Source: Vibrio maritimus (GTDB lineage: Bacteria; Pseudomonadota; Gammaproteobacteria; Enterobacterales; Vibrionaceae). From it: DNA of 64,000 nucleotides. The notes under the pieces are model-generated. The model ran no database searches and had not been told where the DNA came from. It saw only the letters and a program-made list of their open reading frames with translations. This document shows, piece by piece, positions 1 through 8,825 of the stretch (positions within the stretch are counted from its first letter, which is position 1; every line of letters begins with the position of its first letter). The position numbers and the translations under genes are program-made. The stretch is taken from positions 20,198 to 84,197 of the forward strand of contig BBMT01000017.1 of assembly GCA_000755425.1 (NCBI GenBank), in the 5' to 3' direction.

Positions 1-9
1 ATCATCACG

Positions 10-992
10 ATGACAGATACTGCGTTTAACTTTGACGCCCTCACTCCCGATTTCATGTGGTACGCCCTTGAAAGCATTGGTGTTAGAGCCGAATCCGGCT
101 TACTTCCTCTCAACAGCTATGAAAACCGTGTGTATCAGTTCACTGATGAAGAACGTAAACGCTACGTGGTTAAGTTCTATCGCCCTCAGCGTTGGAGCCA
201 AGCACAAATCCAAGAAGAGCACGATTTTGCTCATGAACTGCTAGAACACGAAGTCCCCGTTTCTGCACCATTAATCATCAATGGTCAGAGTATTCATGAA
301 TACCAAGGGTATCTGTTTACCCTGTTTGCTAGCGAAGGCGGCAGACAGTTTGAGGTGGATAATCTTGAGCAAATTGAGTGGGTAGGACGCTTCCTAGGTC
401 GCATCCACAAAGTCGGTGCCAGTAAGCCTTTTGAGCATCGCCCATCGATAGGGCTGGAAGAATACCTGTACCAGCCACGTAAGTTACTGCAAAACTCCAG
501 CTTTATTCCCGCACACCTAGAAAACGCCTTCTTTAGCGACTTGGATATGCTGATAGGTCAAATTGAAACCCACTGGCAACCCGCAGAGATGATCAGACTG
601 CACGGCGACTGCCACCCGGGCAATATTTTATGGCGTGATGGCCACTGTTTGTCGACCTCGACGATGCGCGCAATGGTCCTGCGATTCAAGACCTATGGAT
701 GCTGCTCAATGGCGACCGTCAAGACAAGCTGATGCAGCTCGACGTACTCTTGGAGGGGTATCAAGAATTCAGTGACTTACCGAGCAGTCAATTGAAACTT
801 ATTGAACCATTACGCGGTCTACGTATGGTGCACTACATGGCATGGCTAGCTAAGCGCTGGCATGATCCTGCTTTCCCGCTAGCGTTTCCTTGGTTTAATG
901 ATGCGAAATACTGGGAAGGTCAGGTACTTGGTTTTAAAGAGCAAATTGCCGCTCTCAACGAAAAGCCACTTTCATTGCAGCCGCAGTGGTGA
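10..992 (+). CDS. srkA: Stress response kinase A (SrkA/YihE/RdoA), frameshifted
   Basis: Cytoplasmic Ser/Thr protein kinase of the aminoglycoside-phosphotransferase fold; in E. coli it protects against stress-induced death and sits directly upstream of dsbA, as here. The protein follows E. coli SrkA along its length (PLNSYENRVYQF near residue 35, GGRQFE near 115). The catalytic loop LHGDCHPGNILWRDG lies near residue 200. Just after it the frame breaks at about 640-645: one missing C in 'ggcc' changes the expected FVDLDDARNG metal-binding stretch, and the rest (MLLNGDRQDK onward) continues in another frame to 992. With one base restored the product is 327 residues, against 328 in E. coli. The break is probably a sequence error. 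The ATG at 10 is the only plausible start; its ribosome site lies at or beyond the window edge. Confidence 0.9.
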
Positions 993-1045
993 CAAACTAG
1001 TCGAAATCCATCAATAGGATTTGAGTTTTACACATGGAGAAAATA

Positions 1046-1645
1046 ATGAAAAAAATCATCGCACTTTTTGCGACGCTACTCGTCAGCCTAAGCGTCAGTG
1101 CCGCGCAGTTTGAAGAAGGTAAACACTACAAAGTGTTGGAATTGGAAAAGTCCTCGAAGCCAATCGTGACTGAGTTCTTCTCATTCTACTGTCCGCACTG
1201 TAACAGCTTTGAACCTATCATTGCCCAGCTGAAAAAGAAGATTCCTGCCGACGCTAAGTTCCAGAAAAACCATGTTTCCTTTATGGGTGGACCAATGGGT
1301 CTTTCAATGAGTAAGGCTTACGCGACGATGATTGCACTGAAAGTTGAAGACAAGATGACGCCAGTGATGTTTAACCGCATTCACAACCTTCAAAAGCCAC
1401 CTAAAAACGATGAAGAGCTACGTCAAATCTTCCTAGATGAAGGAGTAGATGCTAAGAAATTCGATTCAGCATTTAATGGTTTTGCCGTTGATTCCATGGT
1501 TCGTCGCTTCGACAAGCAGTTTAAAGATAGCGGCCTAACCGGTGTTCCTGCGGTTATCGTCAACAACAAGTACCTGGTTGAAGCAGGTGGCATTACCTCT
1601 CTTGATGAGTATTTCGAGTTGGTTAACTTCCTATTGAAAAAGTAA
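1046..1645 (+). CDS. dsbA: Thiol:disulfide interchange protein DsbA
   Basis: Periplasmic oxidase that introduces disulfide bonds into secreted proteins and is reoxidised by DsbB. The 199-residue product has a Sec signal peptide (residues 1 to about 19, cleavage after SVSA), the thioredoxin-fold active site C49-P-H-C52 in FYCPHC, and the cis-proline loop TGVPAVIV near residue 167. An in-frame ATG at 1034 exists, but GGAG at 1036-1039 sits seven bases before the ATG at 1046, and the latter gives a clean signal peptide. It follows srkA by 53 bases and probably shares its transcript, as in E. coli. A strong bidirectional terminator lies downstream. Confidence 0.96.
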   Translation: MKKIIALFATLLVSLSVSAAQFEEGKHYKVLELEKSSKPIVTEFFSFYCPHCNSFEPIIAQLKKKIPADAKFQKNHVSFMGGPMGLSMSKAYATMIALKVEDKMTPVMFNRIHNLQKPPKNDEELRQIFLDEGVDAKKFDSAFNGFAVDSMVRRFDKQFKDSGLTGVPAVIVNNKYLVEAGGITSLDEYFELVNFLLKK

Positions 1646-1661
1646 CCCAACTCTAAAAAAG

Positions 1662-1698
1662 AAAAACCGAGCCTGACATCAATCAGGCTCGGTTTTTT
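1662..1698. terminator. Bidirectional terminator between dsbA and yihG
   Basis: An 11-bp perfect stem (ACCGAGCCTGA / TCAGGCTCGGT) with a six-base loop is followed by six T on the plus strand and preceded by A-rich sequence, so it can end transcription from both converging genes. The stop codon of yihG lies at its right edge. Confidence 0.9.
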
Positions 1699-2579
1699 AT
1701 TTGCGATGAATCTCTTTCAATACGTCATCTTTTTGCTGCCAGACATCCCCAAGCCATTGCTGGAAACGACGCTTATAGGGCTTGTCGTTGAAGTATCTCC
1801 CGACACGTTTTCATCAATGGGCAAAGTACGCACTTTTACCACTATCTTGGTCATATTGCCCATTAATGCGGCTTTGAACGGCTCCACTCTATTTTCTGGG
1901 TAGCCAAGGTGACATCGATAATGCTATCAAACTGCTCACCCATTGCGGCCAACGTATACGCGATACCGCCTGACTTTGGTTGTAGCAAGTGCTGATAACC
2001 CGCCTTGCTTCGCTTTTGCTTCTCAACTGTAAAGCGAGTGCCTTCTACATAGTTCACCACCGTTGTCGGCGTATCTTTAAATTTGGCACAAGAGCGACGC
2101 GTGGTTTCTAGATCTTGGCCACGCTTTTCTGGATGCTTAATTAAATATTCACGGGAGTAGCGCTTCATGAACGGCATGTTGAGTGCCCAGCACGCCATAC
2201 CGACGAAAGGAACATACAGAAGTTGCTGCTTAAGAAAGAACTTAGGCATAGGGATGCGATCTTTAAATACGCTACACAGTACGACGATATCCGTCCAACT
2301 CAGGTGATTGCTGATCATCAAATACCAGCCATCTTGTCGCAGCGCTTCTATGCCTTCGATTTCCCATTCAAGCTTAGGGTTTATCAATCGAAGTATCCCG
2401 TGATTAATCGTTGCCCAAAGCCACATAAATTTGTTCGCAAGCGCGGTACATAATGCCTGAATAGGCTTAAACGGCAGCACCAGTTTGATCAGCCCAAAAC
2501 CTAGAATGGGGATCGAACAAAATGCGGTATTGAGGATGACGAGCGACGAACTCATTACAAAAATTAGGTATCCAAGCAT
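1697..2579 (-). CDS. yihG: Lysophospholipid acyltransferase family protein YihG, frameshifted
   Basis: Probable inner-membrane 1-acyl-glycerol-3-phosphate acyltransferase (PlsC superfamily) that matches E. coli YihG. Visible features are an N-terminal membrane segment, the acyltransferase block I motif in SNHLSWTD (H-x4-D form), the PFMKRYSREYLIKHPEKRG segment and the VEGTRF block III motif. Two missing bases break the frame near the C-terminus, at about 1900 (expected TLAYPENRVEPF) and about 1796 (expected YFNDKPYKRRFQQWLGDVWQ). Reading through both gives the normal C-terminus and a stop at 1697-1699 inside the dsbA terminator. I prefer the ATG at 2579 (about 294 residues); an in-frame TTG at 2651 would give 318. 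Substrate preference is not readable. Confidence 0.82.
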
Positions 2580-2778
2580 ATCTAACGTTCTATGAAGTAT
2601 TTGTAACAGTTTTATGGCGGTTAATTGTACAAGGGGAGACGCCCTGCGCAACGATTAATTTATTGGTCTGATTTGTGTTGTAACTTGCAAAAAACAAACT
2701 TATTCTGAACCAATAACATAACATAAACATATAATTACAACCGTTACCTCAATAATCAGAATGTGATAAGGAACCGTT

Positions 2779-3768
2779 ATGAAAAGGGCATGGAGTGTCT
2801 TAGCAGTGTCACTGAGTGTTGTCTCTTATGGTGCAGTAGCTAAATTGGGAGAAAGCAATGGCTTTAGTGGTGAAATCGCGTTAAACGCCGCTTACGCTAG
2901 CAAAACGTCAAACCTTAGCAACACCGACGATGAATTTCGAACCTATACCGGTGAAGCGCAAGAGAACAGCAGCGCCTTGGTTCTTCCACTGGGTAACGTT
3001 CAATACACTTGGGGTTCACGCTCTAACCATCAAGTTTTCTTAGGTACCTCTCGAGCCGACGTTGCTGTGGGTACACTGGCACTTGAAACCGGCTACCGTT
3101 ATCAGTTTCAAGATGGGACTAAGTGGAGTCTAGCGATTTTACCAACCATTCTTGAAGGTGAGGTATGGCGCGATCCTTACCTTGAGAACCAAGCTAGAAG
3201 CACTACCGACGAGAAAGGTACTGCCTATCGTATGCAGATCGATAACATTGCTGGGTCTCTGTTTAGCCTCGATCTTGCTTATGGTAAGCGTGAGCTGGAC
3301 TCAGAGCAATCAGGCTTAGGTGAAGGCTTAAGTGCCGAAGAGATGGCTAAACTCGATCGTAATGCCGATGTTTTCTATGGCAAATTCAAAATGATGCTGC
3401 CAGTCAACAAAGGGGTTTTACTGTTCCCTGCGCTGATTTACACCCAACAAGATGCGAATGGCAGCGCGATGAAGAGCAATACTTATGGCGCAGAAATTTC
3501 GTCATTTGTCTCCGCTGGCAATCACCAATTTGCTTTCACCGTGACATATCTCAACCGTCAGTATGATGGCGCGAACCCGGTGTTTGACAACGTCACTCGA
3601 GAAGACGATGAATGGAAAGCGTTTTTAGCGTATGAGTATCCGGGCATCTTCTATGCCGACAACCTATCTTTGGTCGCATTTGGTGGTGTGAACAACAGTA
3701 GTTCTAACACCGCCTTCTATGATGAGAAAGATTGGATTACCTCAGTAGGTCTAAATTGGGAGTTCTAA
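2779..3768 (+). CDS. DUF2860 family outer-membrane beta-barrel protein, copy 1
   Basis: A 329-residue exported protein with a signal peptide (residues 1 to about 21, cleaved after AVA) followed by amphipathic alternating segments rich in aromatic residues. It ends in -NWEF, a C-terminal phenylalanine typical of outer-membrane barrels recognised by BamA. It resembles the DUF2860 proteins found mainly in Vibrio; no substrate is known to me. It is clearly paralogous to the next gene: shared blocks include GFSGEI, VGTLALE(T)GYR, YR(M/L)QI(D/E)NIAGSLF and the C-terminal AFYD..DWITS.G. AAGGAA six bases before the ATG serves as ribosome site. Role (porin or adhesin-like barrel) is inference. Confidence 0.8.
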   Translation: MKRAWSVLAVSLSVVSYGAVAKLGESNGFSGEIALNAAYASKTSNLSNTDDEFRTYTGEAQENSSALVLPLGNVQYTWGSRSNHQVFLGTSRADVAVGTLALETGYRYQFQDGTKWSLAILPTILEGEVWRDPYLENQARSTTDEKGTAYRMQIDNIAGSLFSLDLAYGKRELDSEQSGLGEGLSAEEMAKLDRNADVFYGKFKMMLPVNKGVLLFPALIYTQQDANGSAMKSNTYGAEISSFVSAGNHQFAFTVTYLNRQYDGANPVFDNVTREDDEWKAFLAYEYPGIFYADNLSLVAFGGVNNSSSNTAFYDEKDWITSVGLNWEF

Positions 3769-3804
3769 TAGAACCCAACGCGAAGCATTAAAACTATCAA
3801 TATA

Positions 3805-3838
3805 TGGCTTAACAAAACATGTTGTTAAGCCATTTTTT
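3805..3838 (+). terminator. Terminator between the two DUF2860 genes
   Basis: An 11-bp perfect stem TGGCTTAACAA / TTGTTAAGCCA with a short loop is followed by six T. It separates the tandem paralogues, so the second copy probably has its own promoter in 3839-3910. Confidence 0.85.
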
Positions 3839-3910
3839 GTCATTAAAGTATCCGCATAAAATATAGGTGCTTGGATTGAGCACTCTAATGAGCCTACTGA
3901 CGGATATTGT

Positions 3911-4879
3911 ATGACCAAGTTTAAGCCCCTTCTTTCTACAGTCCTATTGACTGTTATTAGCCAATCCACCAACGCAGCATTGGCGCCTGAGTCCGGCTTT
4001 AGTGGCGAAATCTCCATCAGTAACGCGCAGATCGGTGACAAATCCAACTTCGTCGCCAGCTCCGATCCCAAGATCAGCAGCGCCGAAGAAGCCTATGATG
4101 AATTCTGGATGCCGCTGGGCATGGTCAAATACACCTATGGTGCAAAGCGGGACAAAGAATGGTTTGTCGGTACATCGCGCAATGACATTGCGGTCGGCAC
4201 CTTTGTACTCGAGGGTGGGTATCGTCAACAGCTGGAAGATGGCTCTATTTGGAGCGTGTCCTACCTTCCAACCGTTATTGGAGAGCCAATCTGGAAAAAC
4301 CCTTACGTGGGTGCTGACCAACTTGAAGAGACGGAAGCAAAGGGTGAGGCTTACCGTTTGCAGATTGAGAACATTGCGGGCTCATTATTCACGCTCGATA
4401 TGGCCTATGGCAACCGCGAGGTGAGCAGTGAAAGCTCTGCGACCAACCTCAACAATAATCTGTCTAACCAGTATGACCGAAACAGCGATATGTATTACGC
4501 CAAAGGCTCCTACACCCTTGCGATGAGTGATGCTTGGACACTGTTTCCTTCACTCATTTACTTGCTCGATGATACCAACGGGGAAGCGATGAATAACCAA
4601 GGAGCCGGCGGAGAGCTAACCGCTCTGTATGCGCATAAAAAACACAGCATTGCGGCAACCATGAGCTATATGAATCATGAATATCGCGGCCAAAACGCCA
4701 TCTTCGAGCAGTCAGGCCGTATCGACGACAAGTACAGCGCGTTCCTCGCCTATGAGTACCTTGCACTGCAGTCTCTATCTCTGATCTCACTTTCAGGCTA
4801 CAACGCGACAGACTCCTCTATCGCATTCTACGATTCCGCTGACTGGATCACTTCTATCGGTGTGAACTTCGCCTTCTAA
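3911..4879 (+). CDS. DUF2860 family outer-membrane beta-barrel protein, copy 2
   Basis: A 322-residue paralogue of the preceding gene, with a signal peptide (cleavage near NAALA), GFSGEI just after it, and the C-terminal stretch AFYDSADWITSIGVNFAF ending in phenylalanine as outer-membrane barrels do. The two proteins share their block order throughout but differ in loop regions, which suggests an old duplication rather than a recent copy. Its stop codon abuts the stop of the convergent comM gene (4880), so the two coding regions touch without overlap and no terminator lies between them. Function unknown. Confidence 0.8.
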   Translation: MTKFKPLLSTVLLTVISQSTNAALAPESGFSGEISISNAQIGDKSNFVASSDPKISSAEEAYDEFWMPLGMVKYTYGAKRDKEWFVGTSRNDIAVGTFVLEGGYRQQLEDGSIWSVSYLPTVIGEPIWKNPYVGADQLEETEAKGEAYRLQIENIAGSLFTLDMAYGNREVSSESSATNLNNNLSNQYDRNSDMYYAKGSYTLAMSDAWTLFPSLIYLLDDTNGEAMNNQGAGGELTALYAHKKHSIAATMSYMNHEYRGQNAIFEQSGRIDDKYSAFLAYEYLALQSLSLISLSGYNATDSSIAFYDSADWITSIGVNFAF

Positions 4880-6403
4880 CTATACCGCTTGTGCGGTGAG
4901 TTGCTTGAGTAAGCGATCCATAGCACGATAACCAAGCGCTTCTGCAATATGAGCCCGTCGTATGGTGGGCTCATTAGCAAGATCGGCAATCGTACGCGCC
5001 ACTTTGATTATTCGGTGATAAGCACGAATCGACAAGCCAAGTCGATGCAAGGCATTTTCTAAAAACTCAGCATCAGCTTTTTCTAACTGACAGTAATGCT
5101 CTATTTCGCGGCTTTGCAGCAGAGCATTCACTTTACCGCTACGTGATAACATCGCCTCTCTTGCAACTAACACACGCTGCTTAACGGTTTGTGTGGTTTC
5201 TCCTCTATCTCCACCCTCAGCCAAAGTGCCTTTGGGCAGTGAAGGGATCTCGATGGACATATCAAATCGGTCGAGTAGCGGCCCGGATAAACGACTCAAA
5301 TAGCGCAGGATAAGCTGCGGGTTGGTTCTAGATTGATTACCCTCATAATAACCTGTTGGGCTGGGATTTAACGCACCAACCAATTGAAATCGAGCTGGAA
5401 AACGGGTTTTACCTTGTGCGCGCGAAATAATGATTTCGCCTGACTCCAATGGTTCGCGCAGTGAATCGAGCACTTTGCGCTCGAACTCTGGCATCTCATC
5501 TAGGAACAGTAATCCATTGTGTGCCAAAGAGATCTCCCCTGGCCGAGGGATAGAGCCTCCACCAACAAGCGCCGCCATTGAGCTCGAATGGTGAGGCGCC
5601 CTAAAAGGTCTGGTTTTCCAGTTGCTCTCGTTAATTTCTTGCTGAGTGAGTGAAGCCACTGAGGCCGTTTCCATGGCTTCATCTTCACTCATCTCAGGCA
5701 ATAAATCACAAAGACGAGAGGCCAACATGGTTTTCCCTGTGCCGGGGGGACCGAGAAAAAGTAAATTGTGATTGCCCGCCGCCGCGATTTCCAGCGCCCT
5801 TTTTCCTTGCTGCTGACCAATGATATCTTGCAAGTCACGACTCTTTGCCGCGACTTGAACAGTCGGTTTGCTAGTGACCAAAGATAAAGTCTGCTGCCCC
5901 ATCAGGTAACTACAGACGTCGAGAAGTGAGGAGGCCGATTTATGGTTATCTTTACCAACCAGTGCTGCTTGATCGCCATTCTCCTCAGGCACTAATAAAC
6001 AACGCTGCGCTTTATTGGCGGCAAGTGCGGCAGGCAATACGCCTTTCACGGTTCTAAGCTCACCTGACAATGCCAGTTCCCCAACAAATTCATGCGCCAG
6101 TAGTTTATCGTGAGGTAGTTGATCGGAAGCCGCCAGTATTCCCAGCGCTATCGGCAAATCAAAGCGGCCGCCTTCTTTAGGGAGATCGGCAGGGGCGAGA
6201 TTCACAGTGATTCTTTTGGCGGGAAATTCGAATCGAGAATTAATGATCGCACTACGAACTCTATCCTTAGATTCTTTGACTGTCGTCTCGGGAAGTCCTA
6301 CCAGTGTAAAGCCTGGCATACCATTGCTGATGTGCACTTCCACGGTCACCAGAGGAGCCTCCACACCAACACTGGCACGGCTGTAAATAATAGATAATCC
6401 CAT
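4880..6403 (-). CDS. comM: ComM/YifB family Mg-chelatase-like AAA+ ATPase
   Basis: A 507-residue helicase-type AAA+ protein; in Vibrio cholerae ComM is a hexameric branch-migration helicase that helps integrate DNA during natural transformation. Domain order: N-terminal Lon/ChlI-like fold (residues 1-170, with GLPETTVKESKDRVRSA), Walker A GPPGTGKTMLASRL near 220, Walker B LLFLDEMPEF near 300, and a C-terminal Mg-chelatase helical domain. The family length is normal and the frame is intact. It is transcribed away from the ilv operon; the two start regions share the 206-bp gap 6404-6609. Confidence 0.93.
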   Translation of the reverse strand: MGLSIIYSRASVGVEAPLVTVEVHISNGMPGFTLVGLPETTVKESKDRVRSAIINSRFEFPAKRITVNLAPADLPKEGGRFDLPIALGILAASDQLPHDKLLAHEFVGELALSGELRTVKGVLPAALAANKAQRCLLVPEENGDQAALVGKDNHKSASSLLDVCSYLMGQQTLSLVTSKPTVQVAAKSRDLQDIIGQQQGKRALEIAAAGNHNLLFLGPPGTGKTMLASRLCDLLPEMSEDEAMETASVASLTQQEINESNWKTRPFRAPHHSSSMAALVGGGSIPRPGEISLAHNGLLFLDEMPEFERKVLDSLREPLESGEIIISRAQGKTRFPARFQLVGALNPSPTGYYEGNQSRTNPQLILRYLSRLSGPLLDRFDMSIEIPSLPKGTLAEGGDRGETTQTVKQRVLVAREAMLSRSGKVNALLQSREIEHYCQLEKADAEFLENALHRLGLSIRAYHRIIKVARTIADLANEPTIRRAHIAEALGYRAMDRLLKQLTAQAV

Positions 6404-6609
6404 AGAATCCCTTTTTTATTCCGACTTCTCTTTGTTCAAAGGTTAAAAGTCAGATTTTTATATATACCTCATGTTATATCCCGACATTTAATGCTGAGTA
6501 AATGTGAAGAAAGTATGATTTTTTGCTTGTCAGCTAACAGAAATTTGTGATACCACTAGGGACGCAAACATTTTCGTTAGACACAACGCAACGATTAATA
6601 AACAAGATA

Positions 6610-6699
6610 ATGACTTTTAACGCACACTCTCACACTCTGATTAGCCTGATTATTGTGGTCCTGATTGGTACCGCACGGGGGCATGTGGGCGTTAAATAG
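6610..6699 (+). CDS. ilvL: ilv operon leader peptide (attenuation)
   Basis: A 29-codon reading frame starting ATGACTTTTAAC and ending GTTAAATAG. Its middle part is LISLIIVVLI, a run of leucine, isoleucine and valine codons, exactly the amino acids whose charged tRNAs control ilvGMEDA in enterobacteria. A terminator hairpin follows 15 bases after the stop and ilvG begins about 137 bases later. When Leu, Ile or Val tRNA charging is low, the ribosome should stall on these codons and prevent terminator formation. The ribosome site is weak. A possible promoter is TTGTCA at 6527-6532 with a poor -10 near 6550. The call rests on peptide content and position; the sequence is not the same as E. coli ilvL. 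Confidence 0.85.
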   Translation: MTFNAHSHTLISLIIVVLIGTARGHVGVK

Positions 6700-6714
6700 C
6701 CACAAGATTTGAAA

Positions 6715-6747
6715 AACCCCCGCACTGAGAAGTCCGGGGGTTTTTTT
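6715..6747 (+). terminator. ilv operon attenuator terminator
   Basis: An 8-bp stem AACCCCCG / CGGGGGTT with a 12-base loop is followed by a run of T. CCCCCG in its left arm can instead pair with CGGGGG at 6676-6681, inside the leader-peptide frame, which provides a plausible antiterminator. This is the standard arrangement for attenuation. Confidence 0.88.
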
Positions 6748-6883
6748 ACAAACTCATAATAGTAATTTGATAGTGATCACTCATTGAAAGCCTACAGGCT
6801 GAGATGACAGGAAGAAATGGAGCACAACATGTGCAAGCGAACGACAAATCGTCACGATAAGCGTGGCACTCAAGGAGGCTATA

Positions 6884-8530
6884 ATGACAGGTGCTGAATT
6901 AGTTGTAGCCGCATTGAAGCAGCAGGGTATCGAGACCGTGTTTGGTTACCCAGGTGGAGCCATCATGCCCATCTACGATGCTTTGTATGACGGTGGTGTG
7001 GAACATATCCTTTGCCGACACGAACAAGGCGCTGCAATGGCTGCCATCGGAATGGCAAGAGCCACCAAAGATGTTGCTGTTTGCATGGCAACCTCGGGCC
7101 CTGGAGCCACCAACCTTGTTACCGGCCTTGCCGACGCTTTCCTCGATTCTATCCCTCTCGTTGCTATCACTGGCCAAGTAGCTAGTTCACATATCGGTAC
7201 TGATGCCTTCCAAGAAATGGATGTGATCGGTATGTCTCTTTCATGTACCAAACACAGTTACCTCGTGACTGATATCAACGAACTTGCTCCTACTCTAGCC
7301 GAAGCATTTGAAGTTGCGAAAACTGGCAGGCCAGGTCCTGTCATTGTTGATATCGCTAAAGATGTCCAACTTGCTAATGCTCCGGTGGATGTGCTTCCTC
7401 CGTTTACTCCCCCTGCTATCCCGGTTGCCGATGAGCAGCAAGTAAAGCGCGCGCAGCAATTACTTGACGAAAGCTCTCGCCCAGTACTGTATGTCGGTGG
7501 TGGTGTTCAACTTGCAGATGCGACTGAGTCCGTTCGTGAGTTCTTACGCATCAACCCTATGCCAAGCGTCAGCACTCTAAAAGGTCTTGGAACGATTGAC
7601 CGACACGACCCTCACTATCTAGGTATGCTGGGTATGCACGGCACCAAAGCCGCGAACTTGGTGGTACAAGAGTGTGACCTACTCATCGTAGTCGGTGCAC
7701 GTTTCGATGACCGTGTGACCGGTAAACTGGATACGTTCGCGCCTCACGCGAAGGTGATTCACATCGATATCGATGCGGCAGAGTTCAATAAGCTGCGTGA
7801 AGCGCATGCGGCGCTGCGTGGTGACATCAATGTCATCTTGCCTCAGCTTGAGCTATCAAAAGACATTAACGCTTGGGTTCATCACAGTGAAAGCCTGCGC
7901 AGTGGCTTCAAGTGGCGCTACGACCACCCAGGCGATCTGATTTTTGCTCCGTTGCTGTTGAAACAGCTTTCGGACATGATGCCGGAAAACTCCATTGTTT
8001 CGACCGACGTTGGCCAACACCAAATGTGGGCTGCTCAGCACATTCAGCCAAGACTGCCTGAGAACTTCATTACTTCAGCTGGTCTCGGCACCATGGGCTT
8101 TGGTCTACCTGCAGCGATGGGCGCAGCAGTAGGACGTCCTGATGACCAATCTGTCCTGATCACTGGCGATGGTTCATTCATGATGAACGTTCAAGAGCTC
8201 GGCACCCTAAAACGTCGCCAAATCCCAGTAAAAATTGTGCTGTTAAATAACCAACGTCTTGGTATGGTAAGGCAGTGGCAGTCACTGTTCTTCGACGGCA
8301 GACATAGTGAGACGATTTTGGATGACAACCCAGATTTTGTCATGCTTGCTAAAGCCTTTGATATTCCAGGCAAGACCATCACTCGCAAAGAAGAAGTTGA
8401 GCCAGCGCTGAAAGAGATGCTGGAGTCTAAGACATCTTACATGTTGCACGTGCTGATCGATGAAGAAGAAAACGTATGGCCTTTGGTTCCACCAGGTGCC
8501 TCAAATAGTGACATGTTGGAGAATACCTAA
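6884..8530 (+). CDS. ilvG: Acetolactate synthase II large subunit
   Basis: Thiamine-diphosphate enzyme that condenses two pyruvates to acetolactate, or pyruvate with 2-oxobutyrate, the first common step of valine and isoleucine synthesis. The 548-residue protein has the N-terminal TPP domain (CRHEQGAA with the catalytic Glu), a central domain, and the C-terminal TPP-binding block GDGSFMMN...LLNN with RLGMVRQWQ. AAGGAGG at 6872-6878 precedes the ATG at 6884; an upstream in-frame start at 6863 lacks such a site. The frame is full length, unlike E. coli K-12 ilvG. It overlaps ilvM by one base (TAATG). Confidence 0.95.
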   Translation: MTGAELVVAALKQQGIETVFGYPGGAIMPIYDALYDGGVEHILCRHEQGAAMAAIGMARATKDVAVCMATSGPGATNLVTGLADAFLDSIPLVAITGQVASSHIGTDAFQEMDVIGMSLSCTKHSYLVTDINELAPTLAEAFEVAKTGRPGPVIVDIAKDVQLANAPVDVLPPFTPPAIPVADEQQVKRAQQLLDESSRPVLYVGGGVQLADATESVREFLRINPMPSVSTLKGLGTIDRHDPHYLGMLGMHGTKAANLVVQECDLLIVVGARFDDRVTGKLDTFAPHAKVIHIDIDAAEFNKLREAHAALRGDINVILPQLELSKDINAWVHHSESLRSGFKWRYDHPGDLIFAPLLLKQLSDMMPENSIVSTDVGQHQMWAAQHIQPRLPENFITSAGLGTMGFGLPAAMGAAVGRPDDQSVLITGDGSFMMNVQELGTLKRRQIPVKIVLLNNQRLGMVRQWQSLFFDGRHSETILDDNPDFVMLAKAFDIPGKTITRKEEVEPALKEMLESKTSYMLHVLIDEEENVWPLVPPGASNSDMLENT

Positions 8531-8811
8531 TGGACAGATATCTACTAGACATCAAAGCCGATGACAAACCTGTCTTGCTTGAGCGCGTACTGCGCGTGAT
8601 TCGCCACCGTGGCTTTATTATCAAACAAGTGGCTGCGACCCAAAACCATGAGAGTAAGATTGCCAGCGTTGAGATCATTGTAGATAGCGATCGACCAATC
8701 ACTACCTTGATCAACCAAATTGAGAAACTTTGGGACATCAGAACCGTTGAGGTCACAGAACTTAAAAACAACGAACTGACCAATCACAACCTACAAGAAC
8801 AGAATGCATAA
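8530..8811 (+). CDS. ilvM: Acetolactate synthase II small regulatory subunit
   Basis: A 93-residue single ACT-domain protein that pairs with IlvG and supports its activity. The ACT pattern is visible in LLERVLRVIRHRGF and KIASVEIIVDSDRP. The start ATG overlaps the ilvG stop (TAATG), a hallmark of translational coupling for 1:1 subunit supply. The family is normally 80-95 residues. Confidence 0.93.
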   Translation: MDRYLLDIKADDKPVLLERVLRVIRHRGFIIKQVAATQNHESKIASVEIIVDSDRPITTLINQIEKLWDIRTVEVTELKNNELTNHNLQEQNA

Positions 8812-8825
8812 GGAAGGAATGCTAA

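Noticed and set aside
1706..1903. 65-codon plus-strand frame after dsbA
   Set aside because: It is the antisense of the frameshifted end of yihG, whose reading restores a known C-terminus.
4002..4424. 140-codon frame inside the second DUF2860 gene
   Set aside because: It is a shadow in frame +2 of a gene with signal peptide and barrel ending; no support of its own.
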